Assembly: GCA_018340805.1 (NCBI GenBank)
Contig: JACMZG010001870.1
Span: 18,516,630-18,580,629, forward strand
Direction of reading: 5' to 3'
Length of the DNA stretch: 64,000 bases
Source: Microvelia longipes
Lineage: Eukaryota > Arthropoda > Insecta > Hemiptera > Veliidae
This document shows positions 16,458-29,468 of this stretch, in pieces. The position numbers and the translations under genes were made by a program. The notes under the pieces were generated by a model. It made no database searches and was not told the DNA's origin. It worked only from the letters and a program-made list of their open reading frames with translations. Numbering within the stretch: the stretch's first letter is position 1; each line of letters opens with the position of its first letter.

Positions 16458-19400
16458 TCATGCACAAAGTTCTTTGTAAAATTGTTTAGAGGAATGGCAT
16501 CTTGAGTTAGTACAGTGAGGACATCTGGTGAGGAATTTTGGATTTATTTTAATATTAGATCGCATATGTGATGTTACTATATCAGCAAGGGCTGAGATAA
16601 AAAGAGGGTGGTCGTTGGGAGCAGCTGCACGTCTAATTTCAACACCCAGCTATAAACAGAAAGTTATAGTTAATAACAATTATTAGAAAACAGGATCAAT
16701 ACTGTTGTCTGTGATTGCATACAAAAACATTACGTTAGATTAAGTAAACATAAGTATGTTTTAACAAAACTATAAATCTTATTTAATATCAAGTACATTT
16801 CATACAACACTGTGACCATACAAGGGTGCTAAGGAATGATAAAAGTCCACAGAAATAACATTTTATTGACAAAGCCCCCCTTTAACCTAACCTGAGGTAA
16901 AACAGTTAAAAAGGTCCTACTTGACTCTCAAAGCTACCATCAAAGAGGGAAATAGTTATAGTGCTCTAAAAATAATTTCCAACAAGGCAAAAAGGGTCAT
17001 CTTTGTAAAGATGATTGTATTTTTTAGAAGGACACTATTGTTGGCCTTATTTGTGTAGAAAAAGTGCTTTGCCAAAAATCTATTATTATTATTATATATT
17101 TTGCTCTCTTATTAGTATATATTCCTCTATGATTAGGCTAAGAAAGGAAAGTTGAGGGAAACCATAATTGATTGACCCAATAAAATTGTGCAAACCAAAA
17201 TGCTTATCCCCAATGCGAAGATGAGAAGGGTGGATATTGCAAGGTCGTTAAGCTAATTTTCAATAGAGAATCACACTTATTTTCACCAGAAGTGTAACCA
17301 AAAAGTTTGACCTAAAGGGAAACATAAGTAATGGAAGTAACATCCTTTTCAGGTTAAAAAGATGGTAGCTCTTTTTTTATAAATTATCAATGTATATCGT
17401 TTGATACTACCCAGTTTTGCAAAACATGAGTAGTTTATACAATCTCTCGCACAATTATATTGTGTCAACAATTTTTCTAGGTAATCCATGTATTTGATTT
17501 TTAAGGGTCGGATCCCCCAGTTCCAAAACCTAAAAAATCTGTTCAGGTGATTGACTCCGGTTTTCCTAAAATTTCAATATGTTGTACCCCCAATAGGTAG
17601 GAAAAGTTTCCCCAAATCTTTTTCTTAAATTAATAATAGTGGTTTTGAGGGGGTTAAAAGTTCCAAACATTTCAAAATTTGGAGCAAATTCAGTAAAAAT
17701 TGTATTTACATTTTTTGGCATACAATATTTATGATAAGAAGATGATCTTGGTCTCGATGTAAAGGTAAAAAGTTCCTCTACAAACAAAATTATGCTAAAA
17801 TATTGTTGCATATTCCTGGAGAGCCCTGTATAGCTAAGGGGGAGTTGGAAAAAATCAGTTTTTCTGAAAAATTCCTGTTTTTGACCTCAATTTACTCCAC
17901 AACTCCACCCTCAATCTTCATGAAATTTGGCTGATTTTCAGTCCATACAAATTATTAGTATTCATTTATATAAGCATTATGACCAAAAACTAACCAAATC
18001 AATTTCCAGGATATGCAAAAAATAATAGATCATTACGGTGGAATTCCGGCTCATAAGAGCTTGTTTGGCTTTCACACAAATATGTTTAAAAAATATTTTT
18101 TGTTACTAAAACTAGATGGTATGGACTGAAAATCAGCCAAGTCTAGATACACTTGCTTGAAAAGCACAACCCACACCCTAAAAAGATAATCTATTATTAG
18201 GAACTCCAATAAATACAATTTACCTTTTTGCCAAGATCGTGACTGTATTCAATATCCATTTCATGTAGCGTTTCAATGTGCTCATTTACAAATGCAATAG
18301 GAACTAAAATAAAATGTTTCTTTCCTTGTTTAGCATATCCTGAAATAAATATGTAAGAAAAGATACATAATGAAATAATTCTCCAGATAACTTGTAAAAA
18401 TATAAGAACTACTTTTTGTTTAATCCTCTCATAACTCAGGATTTGTACTATTTTTATTATTTTGAACTGAAGAGCTAAAGTGTGTTTAGAGCAGGGTGTT
18501 GACCGCGAGTGCGAGAAATTGATTAAACAAGTTAAATGTGTCACTGATAGAATCATGCATGCATGATAAGTACCTAGCTGTAGTACCTAAGTCCCTAGTT
18601 GAACAATTTATATAGTTTTTACTTAATAAAGCTATTATTATGCCTTCATTATTTTTACAAAGTAAACTATACAAATTAGGGTAAGATATAGTTAAATTTT
18701 ATAGATATTTTAAATTTTTATTTTTTTATTTGCCAATAATTGTAAAATCACAGAAAAATGCTTTTAAAATTATATCCTTTCTTTTTTGTTATTTATTAAA
18801 ATAAAGACCACAGAATCAAAAACTTTATTATACAAACAAGTGAAAAATAAATTAAATATGGAATAAGTTCGAAACAACAACAAAGGGTTACAAACACTAT
18901 TTTTTACTAGACCCTTGTGGTAACTTTTAAAAACACTGGGAAAGTGCTTTATTTCATAGCTAGCGGCCGACTCAACTGCTATGCTACAAACACACCTCTA
19001 TAGAGCCACTAAGATGTCAGTACATTCATTTATTATAGCGGGATATTTGATGAGAATTAGGTAATGGTGATGTGTGAATGATTTTGAGGTTTGATGAAAA
19101 GGAACCAAAGATGCATTCTACATATCAGACTTGGACTATCTATCCACATTATCAAGCATATTCAGCTTTTTAGGAATTTCCACATGCACTTTTTATGTAA
19201 AAAACCAAAACATTTTTGTAGCTTAAAGAGATAAAATTATGCTGATATTCATAAGTTGTCATAAGATTTCAACCATTCCGTCATATGATTTACAGGACCA
19301 TACAGTAAAGTAAGAAAACTACCGGTTTGATGTTTTATATTACATACATACATATATCTACCTCAAATATTATCAATTTGTTAAGGCCCTATTCTTTATA

Positions 19401-20587
19401 TCTGGACCTTTAAAGTTCCTAAACAGAAGATTAAAGCCTTCAGGAGGCCCTTAACATACTTTATCAGGGCCCTAGAGATTAAAGATAAAATAATTTCATT
19501 AAGTGTTACATTTAAATAAATAAACTTAAGTTTATTTAATGCTTACTTATTTTAATTTAAATAAAATAATTTCATTTGATCTAATTGTATTAAATTAAAA
19601 ATTAAATAAATTAAATTAAACTTGGCTAAAATCATTAATAAAACTCTAGTTGAAAGTGGACCCTCAATTTGGGAAGCAATAGAGGACCCCCTCCCCCCCT
19701 TCCCCCTATTGGGCTCTATAAGGCCAAACCCTCCTCGGGCCTTTGCTCAGTCTGCCACTTCTTTAAGTTATAAATAAATAAAATTAGTGTGAGTGAGTAA
19801 GAGATAGTTCAGAGAGAAAGAGGTTACATAATATTTTGATGAGCTGTATCTTAAAATAAAGCAATGTTTGTTTTCTTGTAACAAACATAATTTATTAGTA
19901 ACCAACTTTCATTAGAAAACTTTTTTCAAAATAGTTATAAATGTGCTAAATCAGCATATTGTCCATCCCTGGAGTAAAAACTAATGGAGAAAAATCACTC
20001 CTGGGTTCCCGGACTATGAATAAACCCCAGATATTAAACAAGAGGCATATAAAGTAATATTAATAACAAAAATATAACAATATGTCATAATTAATATACC
20101 TTCTAAGGCATCATCAGTAAAAGGAGCAAGCCAGGGTAAAGGCCCAACTTTAGACTGCCAAGTTAAAACATAAGGGTAAGCGTGACCAAGCTCTTGCATA
20201 ACTAACTGTACAGTGGCGCCAACTTCTCCTGGATATGGATCCCCTCGATTAACAGCCTGGAAAGTAATCAAATTCAAACTAAAGTATAACCACGAGCTGC
20301 AAAATATGGAACTAAGCTTCCTTGTCTCATAATTCAAACCTTGGAGAGAATTTGGGCCAGCTTTTACTTAAATATGTCTCTTAAAGAGTTGTACATGCAC
20401 CAGATGCAGTTAAGGTATAGGTGTACTTAAAACTAGAATTAAAATTTAATTGCAATCATGGAGACTAGCACAGATTCTAATAGAATAAAAATTATTCATA
20501 ACAACATAATTTTTGAAAAAATTAAAATGTCTGCCATTTTGTAAAGTTGAGTTTTCCCAAAATTATTAACTTATTTCAAGTTTAAAA

Positions 20588-20684
<97 letters not shown>

Positions 20685-23600
20685 TTTATATATACATATA
20701 TTTCTTCTGTGAAATACATTTTTGTAATCTGGATTAACATAAAAAACTATTGATTAAAATTCATGCACTTTTCTCATTAAATAATAAACACTCTCTTTCA
20801 CCCAACTTTCAACCACAAACAAAAGTGAGGTTAAACTAACCAAAGAAAACCAGAAGAGAAAAAATGTGAGTTAAAGCAAGTATATCTATTTATCCTGGTG
20901 TAACAAGAATACTAGTACTCTAAAGCAGTGGTACTCAACTTGATATCACCCCATGGAATGCAAAACGATACATAAAAAGATATGATGTAGAAAGCAAGGT
21001 GCAAATATAAAAATAGCTTTCAATTTTATTCACAGGTAACATAATTTCATATAATTCATAGATGTCTCCAATCAACAAAATTTCATCTCCATTTTACAAA
21101 AAGTAATTTCTACATTTTGCTTGCTGAGCATGCACCACAGACAATGCATGCCTTTGTTGTAGCAATGCTGCCTTAAAAACGTCTTTTTAGTAATCACATG
21201 CAAGAACAAGTGCGATGAACAATATCTTAGAAAGGGACATCATATTTTCATACATTCTTAAGGGTTGTTTATCGAAGCATTGATTAAACTTTTAAGGAAA
21301 ACTGTTTATGGCTTTTCTAAAAAAATGTAACCTAGCCCCCTCCTGGATTACTAAGGGGGGGGGGAGTTGAAAAATTTGATAATCTTAAAGAGGGATAATG
21401 AGTTAAAAAGATTAGCTTTAAAGAGACCTCTTCTTTAAAGCTTCTCAATCAATTGTATGAAAAGAACTTGATTCTATCAAAAGTATTACAGCAGAATTTT
21501 TCCATGTGTAGTGCAAACAATTAAAAAATTTTCTTTCATCAGTTAATGAATCTTATCCTGATCTTTCTTCTGACAAATCCTTAATGGAATTAGTTCAAAC
21601 ATGCACCTAAGCTATGAAATTCTTAATATTATGGCAAACTAATACAGATAAAGTTGATTTGTTATAAAAAAAACTTAGTAGTAGTAAATCTGTTTTGCTA
21701 TGGAATATCATCCTTTATAATCAAACAATGCAGTCACCATTTACATGTTTCTCTGGCCACCATATTAACGTATGTGTAAAATCTGGTAGCTTCCCTGATT
21801 GCCTGGTAGTTCTAAGTCGTTCATGTAGAAGATGGATCGGAAAATATTCAGTTTTGATTAAAATCAATGATGTCCTACATCCCTGAAGATGCCTTTCCTA
21901 CAGTAGAAGAGAACTTTGGGATTCATCATCTACACTGATGCAGTCACCACTGGAAGACCTAAATTTTCAAGTTACCTTTAATGGTAAGGAATGGGCTGAG
22001 AAGAGAATCGTTACATCTTTTTGTACTTCTTTAGGGAAATGTTTAATTTCTTCCAATATCCTGTCTGCTATTGTTCGGCCAAGTAAAGGGTGTGTGGGCC
22101 ATCTGTCAATTAGACTCCAATTTATTTCCTTACTGGGTTTACTTCCTCTAAAAAAATCATCATTACACACATCATCAGTGCCAACGAAAATATGAAATAA
22201 AGTAGAAGAGTAGTTTTTATTTTAGTAACTTAACAACGAAGGAAAATTAAAAATTATCAAATAGACAATTTAATTATAAAAATGGGAATAATAATCATTT
22301 ACTCTTTTTTCATTTGCTATGTTAGTAAACAATAACTAATTTACAAAGAATTATACTTGAACTCTTAAACAGCAACACTGAAGAATAAAAAGCAATTTAA
22401 TCGTTCAATTTTGAACTATGTAATTCAAGAAAATCAATAACTTTTAAACACTCAAACAAATCTAATTGAAACTTGATTATTAATTAAATTTTTCATCATT
22501 ATTGATAATACTTTTATGGCTTAAATGGTTTTATAAATCAATGCCAATAAAAAAAAAACAACTTAAGATATATTGGTCAGATGAGTAGCTAGCAAAACTA
22601 AAATAAATAAATAATTAATACAGTCAAGCCACTTGGCTTTGTGGGTTCCTCAAGTTGATGAAAATTACTTACCTCACCTCTGTTTAATTACCCTACTTTT
22701 TTTGTTTTGTATTTTTTTTTACCTATGCAAATAAAGACTGTTTTGAATTAACACAAAACGAAGTTAATTTAATTATCTTCATTAGTTTAGATTTTTTTAT
22801 TCAACATATAAATTTTAATGGACTAATAAATTATATCATGGCAGTAAGCCATTGACAAAACTACTAATATAACAACAAATTAAATAGCCTATGGTAGAGG
22901 GGCAGGGGGCCGATTTGTGGCTCCCGCTCCTTACCATACAGGTTGTTTAGACAACTTGCTATCAGAGCTGCCAACACATCACTAACACACCTAACTATTT
23001 TTTGTAAATAATTAACACTAACTTGTTTTTGAAGTAGGTGTAAATGGCATTCAAACTAGAACCTGTAGTAGCACAACTATACTGAGGATATTGAGAAAAC
23101 ACAACCACTTTTTCCGGCTTATCCCTGGAATATAAAAAAAATCATGAACACAAAAAACAATTTTACAAGAAATTTGTCATTAACACCTGATTAAATCTAG
23201 TGTTTCATTAAAAGCAGCAAAAAGGAAATAAAATAGTAATGGTACCTTTAAGAATTAATAATATGTTTTATGTAAAATTAAATACAAACAAAAGATAATA
23301 AATTTATTTTTCAAATCTTGTGAGGAAAATAGTACTTTGCTTTGCACTGTGATCATGACCAGGGTTGTAATGCCATTGAAGCAGTGTACATATATGTTAC
23401 CCATTATTATGGAACTTTATGGAAAGAAAACTTTATGGAAAGAACAACATTATGGAATTATGTTGTGGGGTAGCTCAGATTTTGGTGACAGAATATTTAT
23501 TCTACAGAAAGCAGCAATTCGCATAATCATGGGCTTGAAGTCTACTGAGAGTTGCAAAGGATACTTTAAAAAGATCTCTACTTTGACGCTCCCCTCTCTA

Positions 23601-26600
23601 TATATTTATAATTGCCTTATCTCTATTAAAAGTCAAATAGAAAATCTAAGGCTAGTAGAAAGCACTCATGCATATGACACCAGACAAGGAAATAATTTAG
23701 TGACACCATTCTACCGTCTATCTACATCACAGAGATGCTGCTCCTTGCAAAATGGAATCAGGTTTTATAATACATTACCTAACAACCTTAAAAACTTAGG
23801 CTTTAAAGATTTTAAAAGAGAAATTAAAAAACTGCTTATTGATGCAGAATTTTATTCCCTTAATGAATTTTATAATTTTAATTTTAATTTAATTTAATTT
23901 TAATTTAATTTAATCTTAATTTAATTTAATTTTTCTAATTAAGTATGATTGTAATTATGACGTTGTACTGCCATTGCGTAAATGGCTTTTACAAAAATTG
24001 TATAAATAAATAAATAAATAAATACCCGTACGTGTTTTAAACATCATCATAACATTGTTTCATGGTTTAAAACAGTATTTAGAAATATATGTGGAGCACA
24101 AAGTGTTTACAAATCAGAAAGCATGCTTTTAATAAAATATGTATAAACTTAAAAAATAATGAAGAAAAACATACTTATCAATTTGACTCATAGCATCTTC
24201 AGTGAGTGGATTAACATAACGGAATGCCACATAGTGTTTATGTGGAGCAGTTTCAGGAGATATTTGATCTAATTTTTTACACAACAACTCACCCTACAAC
24301 AAAGAAACAGTTTTACACTGTACACAAACGTCATGTAATCAGCCAAGTCACAACATCTTGGCTGAGAAGTGGACTTAGTGATGTGCTGAATCAACTTTTT
24401 TTTAATCGACTTCATAGGAGTCGACTTAAAAAAATCGCCTTAAAATCGATTTAGGTCAAAAGTTGACTCACAAAAAAATTGACTTTTTAAATCAACTCGC
24501 AAAAAAATTGACTCAAAAAATCGACTTGGCACATCACTAAGTGGACTACACATCAATCAGAAGCCCAATCGAAATCAATTCTTCATTATTTTTGTGCAAT
24601 GTTATAATTTTCTATTGTATATTGCTACCAGACATAACATATGACTTCCACTCATAAAATATGACCTCTACTCATAAAATATTACTTCTACTCATAAAAT
24701 TATAAAACTAAAAATACTTGATATCAATGTTGGGAATAAGAGGAACAAAATCATTATTTATTATTTTAAAGAACATAAAGTATTAAAACATACGTTTTTA
24801 TTCTATATCATACTTGAATACATTTTAAGATCACAGAATAAGTTGAACATAGAATTTATTGTAATTTAAAAATAATCCAAACTTCTTAAGAGAGAAACGT
24901 CTGTTTTGTAGAATTCCATAATTACTATTAGGAAAAGAACGACTTTAATTCAACAATGTTTTTTTTTAACAGGAACAATATATTTCAATCCATTTGGATC
25001 ATCTTCAGGAAAGACTAAAAAACATAAGTCAAAATATAACTAAAAACATACCAAAGTACAAAATACTAAGACAGGAACAAAACATTAATTTCAACATTAT
25101 TTTCTGATGTTGGCCTCATGCTAGGTTGAAAGCTTTTTGCCAATAAAATATTTTTGAGGAGAGACTTTTCTTTCACTCATATTAATTTCAAGTATTAAAC
25201 TTGACAAATAATACTTACTATAAAACTACTAAAAAGCTACATTAACAATAAAACACTACATTTGTTCATAGTTTTTCATTTATTGTTAATGTAGCTTTTT
25301 AGTTTTAGTTTTATAGTAAGTAGTATTTGTCAAGTTTAATACATGAAATTAATTTTTAGTTCCTGTCTTATTATTTTGTATTTTCTACTTTGGTATGTTT
25401 AGTAATATTTTTGTACTTTTGTTTTTTAGTATTTCCTGAAGATGATCCAAATGGATTGAAATATATTGTTCCTGTTCAAAAAAACATTGTAGAATTAAAA
25501 TCGTTCTTTTCCTAATAGTAAAAATAATCCAATTGAGTTGAAATTTGGTACAAGTGTGTACGTTTAACTAAGTACACCAACTTTTGTTTCAATATAACAA
25601 GTATATCCATGATTTTTGTTGTATCATATAAGTTAAACAGAATCGAGCATGGTCAGTGCACGGATGGGCGACTGCTGGGAATGAAAGGATGTATTTTCTA
25701 TCTGAGGACAACCAAAGCAAGTCTGATGAGGTGTTGCAGTATAAATTTAACAACTTGTTTACTCTGAGGATGGACGAAGCAAGTCCGAAAGCAAATCCAA
25801 TGTGATGAGGAAATGTTTCCATATGTGTTCATATATTTCTAAATGTACCCAATTTTTTATTTTAATTAAAGATTAAAAAAATATAATCAACTATTGTATA
25901 AACAAACCTGTTTATTGGTCCATTTTAAAATTGGAGAGCCACCACCAATTTCATTATATTTTTTCTGAACCTCAGGTGTTCTCCTCTTAGCAATCCAGGG
26001 TCCAAGTTTGCTGCACAACCATTTGTTTCATAATTAGTTACATTGATGAGTAAATTATATTAGAATAGAGACGAAAAGTACAATACTAGGCAAGAAATGA
26101 CCTAACTTAAATAGTCTGCTTCTGAGATTTAAAATCACAGTGCTACCTCTGATTATTTGACCTCACATCATAAAATTGTTAATAGCTCTTAAATTGTTCA
26201 TGCTAGAAAGATGAAATTGGTCTCGTTGGAAAACTGAGTAAATTTCCTAAAAGATGAACTATTAACTAAGTCAAATAATTGGAACTGCTACCCAAAAATT
26301 TGCATGAAAAAATATTTTTTTCAAACATTGAATTTTTGAAATTTTTATAGTAGAAGTTGGAAGAACTGATAATTTTTTGTAGTACAAAAGTGAAAATAAT
26401 GTGTTATTTTTTTAAAAAAAATATATTTTTTTAAAGTGAACAAATAATAAGATTTTTAAACAATAGGGGGTAAAATTCTATTCTATTCAACAAATTTTAT
26501 TCTTATACATTTTTTTCTAAAACCGATCTTTCTCTAGTTTTAGAGATTAACAATCAGAATTAACATTGCAGAGATATGCAAAAATGCCAAAAATTATCAG

Positions 26601-28505
26601 CTTTTCCAAATTCTAGCAACAGTAGCATAAAATGTTGACTATTGAAAATGTATGAATATGTTTAGGTTTTCTTAAAGGGCAATGATATGATTCTTGGCAA
26701 AACTTTTGCTCATCTCTTACTTCCTCTAATGCCCTACCATGAAAATTCCAAAAATTCAATTTTCACAAAAAAATTATTTTTTGTGCAACTTTTTAGGTAG
26801 TATTATTTCGTAGTAATAATTTCATATTAATATTTAAAAGTATTATAACCATACACACACACACATAACTAAGACAATCACATTATAACTAAGATAATCA
26901 TTACATTAAAATATAGAGTTAATATGCAAAAACTATTCCATGGAAACTTAAATAAATACATATCAGTAAATAAATAAATAAAATTAATCTTTTCATTATT
27001 ACAGGAAATCAAGAGTGTCTAAATCAAAATATTAACCTGAATCACTTAACTTAAAAGAAAGTTATTAAAACGTAAACATAAACTGGCAATTGCATATGGT
27101 ATGGGAGAATAAGGGAGTCAGATTTCCCTTTGTCAAATAGATGGGATTGGACCCCATCACATAATTCTCATATGCTATTTTAAAAATTAAAGGGATGTGC
27201 TCCAATTGGATCGATTACACAGAAAAACATGTTTTCAACACTTAGTACGTTCACACACACACTCTAGATTCGCGGATCGTATAGAATACGTATGCAATAC
27301 AGTCAACTAACTTCACAGTTCTTACAGCTTATTTGTTTAATCGATCGAGTGATAACTGATCCCGCCAAAATGGCGAAGGTTCACTTTAGGTTATAAGGAA
27401 GTTTAAAACAAAAAAATATATTTAATTAAATTGTGATTTCTTTGCATAATAATAAAGTTACACAAAAAAAATAATATTCCAAAAGTTATTTGATCAAAAA
27501 CAGTTATATAGAAGTGAAATAAAAGTTCGACGAGAAGGTTATCCGTTAAATACGATCGTCTCTAAAGGTACATATAGCGTATCGGGGGATCCATTTAGAT
27601 TCCATCTCCCTAGATATGGAACCTGTTTATACAGCTAAAATGACCGTGTTAAGAGATCGTATTCTATACGATCCGCAGATCTAAAGTGTGTGTGAACGTA
27701 CTAACTATGTTCTCATAGAGTATTTAACAAGTAATCGTATTGAATTTTAATTTCAGTTTTTATGCTACATTAGTTCAGTAGACCAATTACAAAGACTAAA
27801 TCATAACAAAATATATCCACCAAAAAATCACGTCTTTTTAATACTTAGTTTAAAAGAAAGTTGAAAGCAAAAAGTATAATATGAGCAAATCTGTATTGTT
27901 TTACATAATTATTGAGTTAGATTAAATGAAATAATATTTAAAAAGTTATTTGGTAGTAATCGGTGTAACTTGAGTGAAATAATAACTACCTAAAAAGTAT
28001 AAACTTTGAATAATATCATGGTTTAAAGCCTATCATAAGTGGATTGGATATTATTTCTCCTGCTCTAGTGTCTGGGATAGGATTCCATCGACAGTTCTAC
28101 CAGCGTATTTAACAAGTGGATGGGAAATGATCCTCAGATTCAAGAACCATTTTCACAAAGTTAAGTTTACTTTTATAGGAGATAAGGACATCGAGAAGAT
28201 GATCGAAAATCAAATATTTTAAACAGTTACCTTTGAACCGGTAATTGTATCATATCCCTATCAGTCATAATATTTAATAAATAATCATGCACTTGATCAA
28301 CTGTTTGTGGTCCTCCCATATTAAGCATAAGAATACCAGTTTTTGGGCTTCTTTCAGCACTTGTAGCAAAGAATCGTAAAACATCTTTACCTGAAATAAA
28401 ACCAAAACGAGTCAGCGAATATTTAGAACACAATATAAATCCTGTAAAAGAACATTAAATATTAAAAAATTACTAACCAAATATTCGAAATCTACTTGAA
28501 AGCAT
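16458..28505 (-). CDS. FECH: Ferrochelatase, mitochondrial (complete, 9 exons, 382 aa)
   Basis: This enzyme inserts Fe2+ into protoporphyrin IX, the last step of haem synthesis, at the inner mitochondrial membrane. Exons in transcript order are 28505-28478, 28390-28231, 26010-25908, 24293-24175, 23124-23023, 22147-21976, 20256-20100, 18339-18224 and 16649-16458. All have AG/GT borders and phases that join to 1149 nt. The start [11 protein letters not shown] gives a short basic leader suited to a mitochondrial presequence. Then come [37 protein letters not shown], the active-site FSAHSLP (His223), [21 protein letters not shown] and [13 protein letters not shown] (His301, Glu303). The C-terminal CPHCTNSRC (Cys362, 365, 370) with Cys154 supplies the four [2Fe-2S] ligands of animal ferrochelatases. 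Introns carry a retrotransposon tail, a hAT MITE and two foldback or TIR elements, none of which breaks an exon. Confidence 0.97.
17537..18150. repeat. Unclassified repeat in ferrochelatase intron 8
   Basis: GGCTGATTTTCAGTCCATAC (about 17930) has an inverted counterpart GTATGGACTGAAAATCAGCC (about 18119). The arms are about 20 bp and lie about 170 bp apart. No coding content is visible. Confidence 0.4.
19760..19976 (-). repeat. Dispersed repeat R2, copy 2
   Basis: In ferrochelatase intron 7. It ends ATTGTCCATCCCTG and follows the reverse complement of 13747-13960. No target duplication was found. Confidence 0.55.
20590..20701. repeat. (AT)n microsatellite
   Basis: About 110 bp of AT dinucleotides in ferrochelatase intron 6, just upstream in transcript order of exon 7. 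Confidence 0.97.
23337..24025 (+). pseudogene. Non-LTR retrotransposon (Jockey/CR1-like) 3' end, reverse-transcriptase C-terminus
   Basis: An open frame to 23897 translates to a typical C-terminal tail after the reverse-transcriptase domain: [51 protein letters not shown] and [21 protein letters not shown]. The 3' UTR follows, with TTTAA-rich repeats and an (AAAT)n tail at about 24001-24025. The element is 5'-truncated, as is normal for non-LTR insertions. It sits in ferrochelatase intron 4 in the opposite orientation to the gene. The early part of the frame has the duplicated phrase GAACTTTATGGAAAGAA / AACTTTATGGAAAGAA and is probably damaged. Confidence 0.88.
24376..24539. mobile_element. 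hAT-type MITE (164 bp) with perfect 8-bp target duplication
   Basis: Ends are TAGTGATGTGC and its inverse GCACATCACTA. Flanks are AGTGGACT at 24368-24375 and 24540-24547. The interior is built from degenerate reiterations of AAATCGACTT and AAAAAATTGACTC. It lies in ferrochelatase intron 3 (between exons 3 and 4), only about 80 bp from exon 4. The ends and 8-bp duplication fit the hAT superfamily. Confidence 0.92.
24922..25521. mobile_element. Long foldback element (~600 bp) with nested insertion
   Basis: The two arms, each about 250 bp, are near-perfect inverted repeats from TTACTATTAGGAAAAGAACG at the left to its inverse at 25502-25521. They meet near 25255 at a short spacer. The left arm is interrupted by about 100 bp (about 25092-25188) bounded by the direct repeat ATTAATTTCA. 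This insert carries TGGCCTCATGCTAGGTTGAAAG and GGAGAGACTTTTCTTTC, matching the end of the element at 55728-55905. It lies in ferrochelatase intron 3. Confidence 0.88.
25525..25830 (+). repeat. Dispersed repeat R1, copy 3
   Basis: Begins AATCCAATTGAGTTGAAATTTG and runs through CTATCTGAGGACAACCAAAGC and AGTATAAATTTAAC to GATGAGGAAATG, the same order as 740-1065. It abuts the foldback element on its left. Confidence 0.7.
27245..27701. mobile_element. TIR transposon remnant or MITE (457 bp), TA-flanked
   Basis: GTACGTTCACACACACAC...GATCGTATAGAATACG at the left is matched by CGTATTCTATACGATC...GTGTGTGAACGTAC at the right, about 50 bp per arm. TA dinucleotides flank both ends (27243-27244, 27702-27703), as for Tc1/mariner-type insertion. 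No transposase ORF is inside. It lies in ferrochelatase intron 2. Confidence 0.85.
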
Positions 28506-29468
28506 TTTTAAATATTTTGCAGCAAAATACTATTAAAAATGTAAAACAAATGATCTAAAACAAGAAAACCTAGCAAAAGTGAAATTTTTTAAAATTTAAA
28601 AATCATAAATTTTCAGTAGGTTTCGAGAAAAAACTGGTTACAAATCTCCACGAACCTAGATCTGCATTTAGATTATTTCCAAGAGATGTTTCAGGTTTTA
28701 AAGCTCACATTTTTTAAATGTAAACCTTCTTTTGATTGAAATTAATTTTGAAATAATGCAAAACTACTAGTTTAAGTTGTTTCCTGATAAATCTTAAAAT
28801 AAAGATTTTAAAAATTTTGGAACTGTACAGCGCTGCTCTCAATATACGGAATTTCGCTGAACTGCAAGAGCGTCTCTAGAAAATGACTTGACACTTTTCT
28901 AATATGATTTTCTACCTAAGTTTTTTAGTCATCTAGATATTTTTACTAGCTTCGAGTTATCGGTTGACTTTTGTGTATTTCGAAACGTCACAAATACCTA
29001 AAATCGTTCAACACAACGTTTTTAGATAAAAACACGATGTGCAAAAGCTGGCGATTGATTTATAAATATCGCCCTAAGCCACCCTTGGAGGAGTGTGCTA
29101 CTTTAGATACGTCGCAGAGCACTGCTACAAAGTTTTAAACCTCCTAATGTATTAAGATAAAGTATGCCTTATCTCATAACATATCTCTGATTTTACTAAC
29201 AAGAAGGTGACTATTTTTTTATATTTATTTTCATTAATAAATAAAGTTCGACAAATGACTTTGACAATCCATGACAGAATATGTTAATAGAAGTAGTTCA
29301 GATATTTATATCATCATGCTAATATCCCTCAAATTATGATTAAATTTTGAAAATTTGCTGATATATATTTTGAAAATTGTATCGAATGAATGAAAAGTAA
29401 TTGAAGAGTTGTAATTTTGGAGTCATACAAATTCTGAGTTTGATTAGAAACTTTAAGTAAAATCCAAA
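28506..29468. promoter_or_regulatory. Upstream region of ferrochelatase (divergent promoter candidate)
   Basis: Non-coding sequence between the ferrochelatase ATG (28505, minus strand) and the tentative first SAXO exon (29469, plus strand). It must contain the ferrochelatase promoter. I recognise no TATA box or iron-responsive element in it. Confidence 0.4.

Noticed and set aside
20927..20945. hAT-like terminus CAGTGGTACTCAACTTG
   Set aside because: No matching inverted terminus or target duplication was found nearby, so it stays a single unsupported end.
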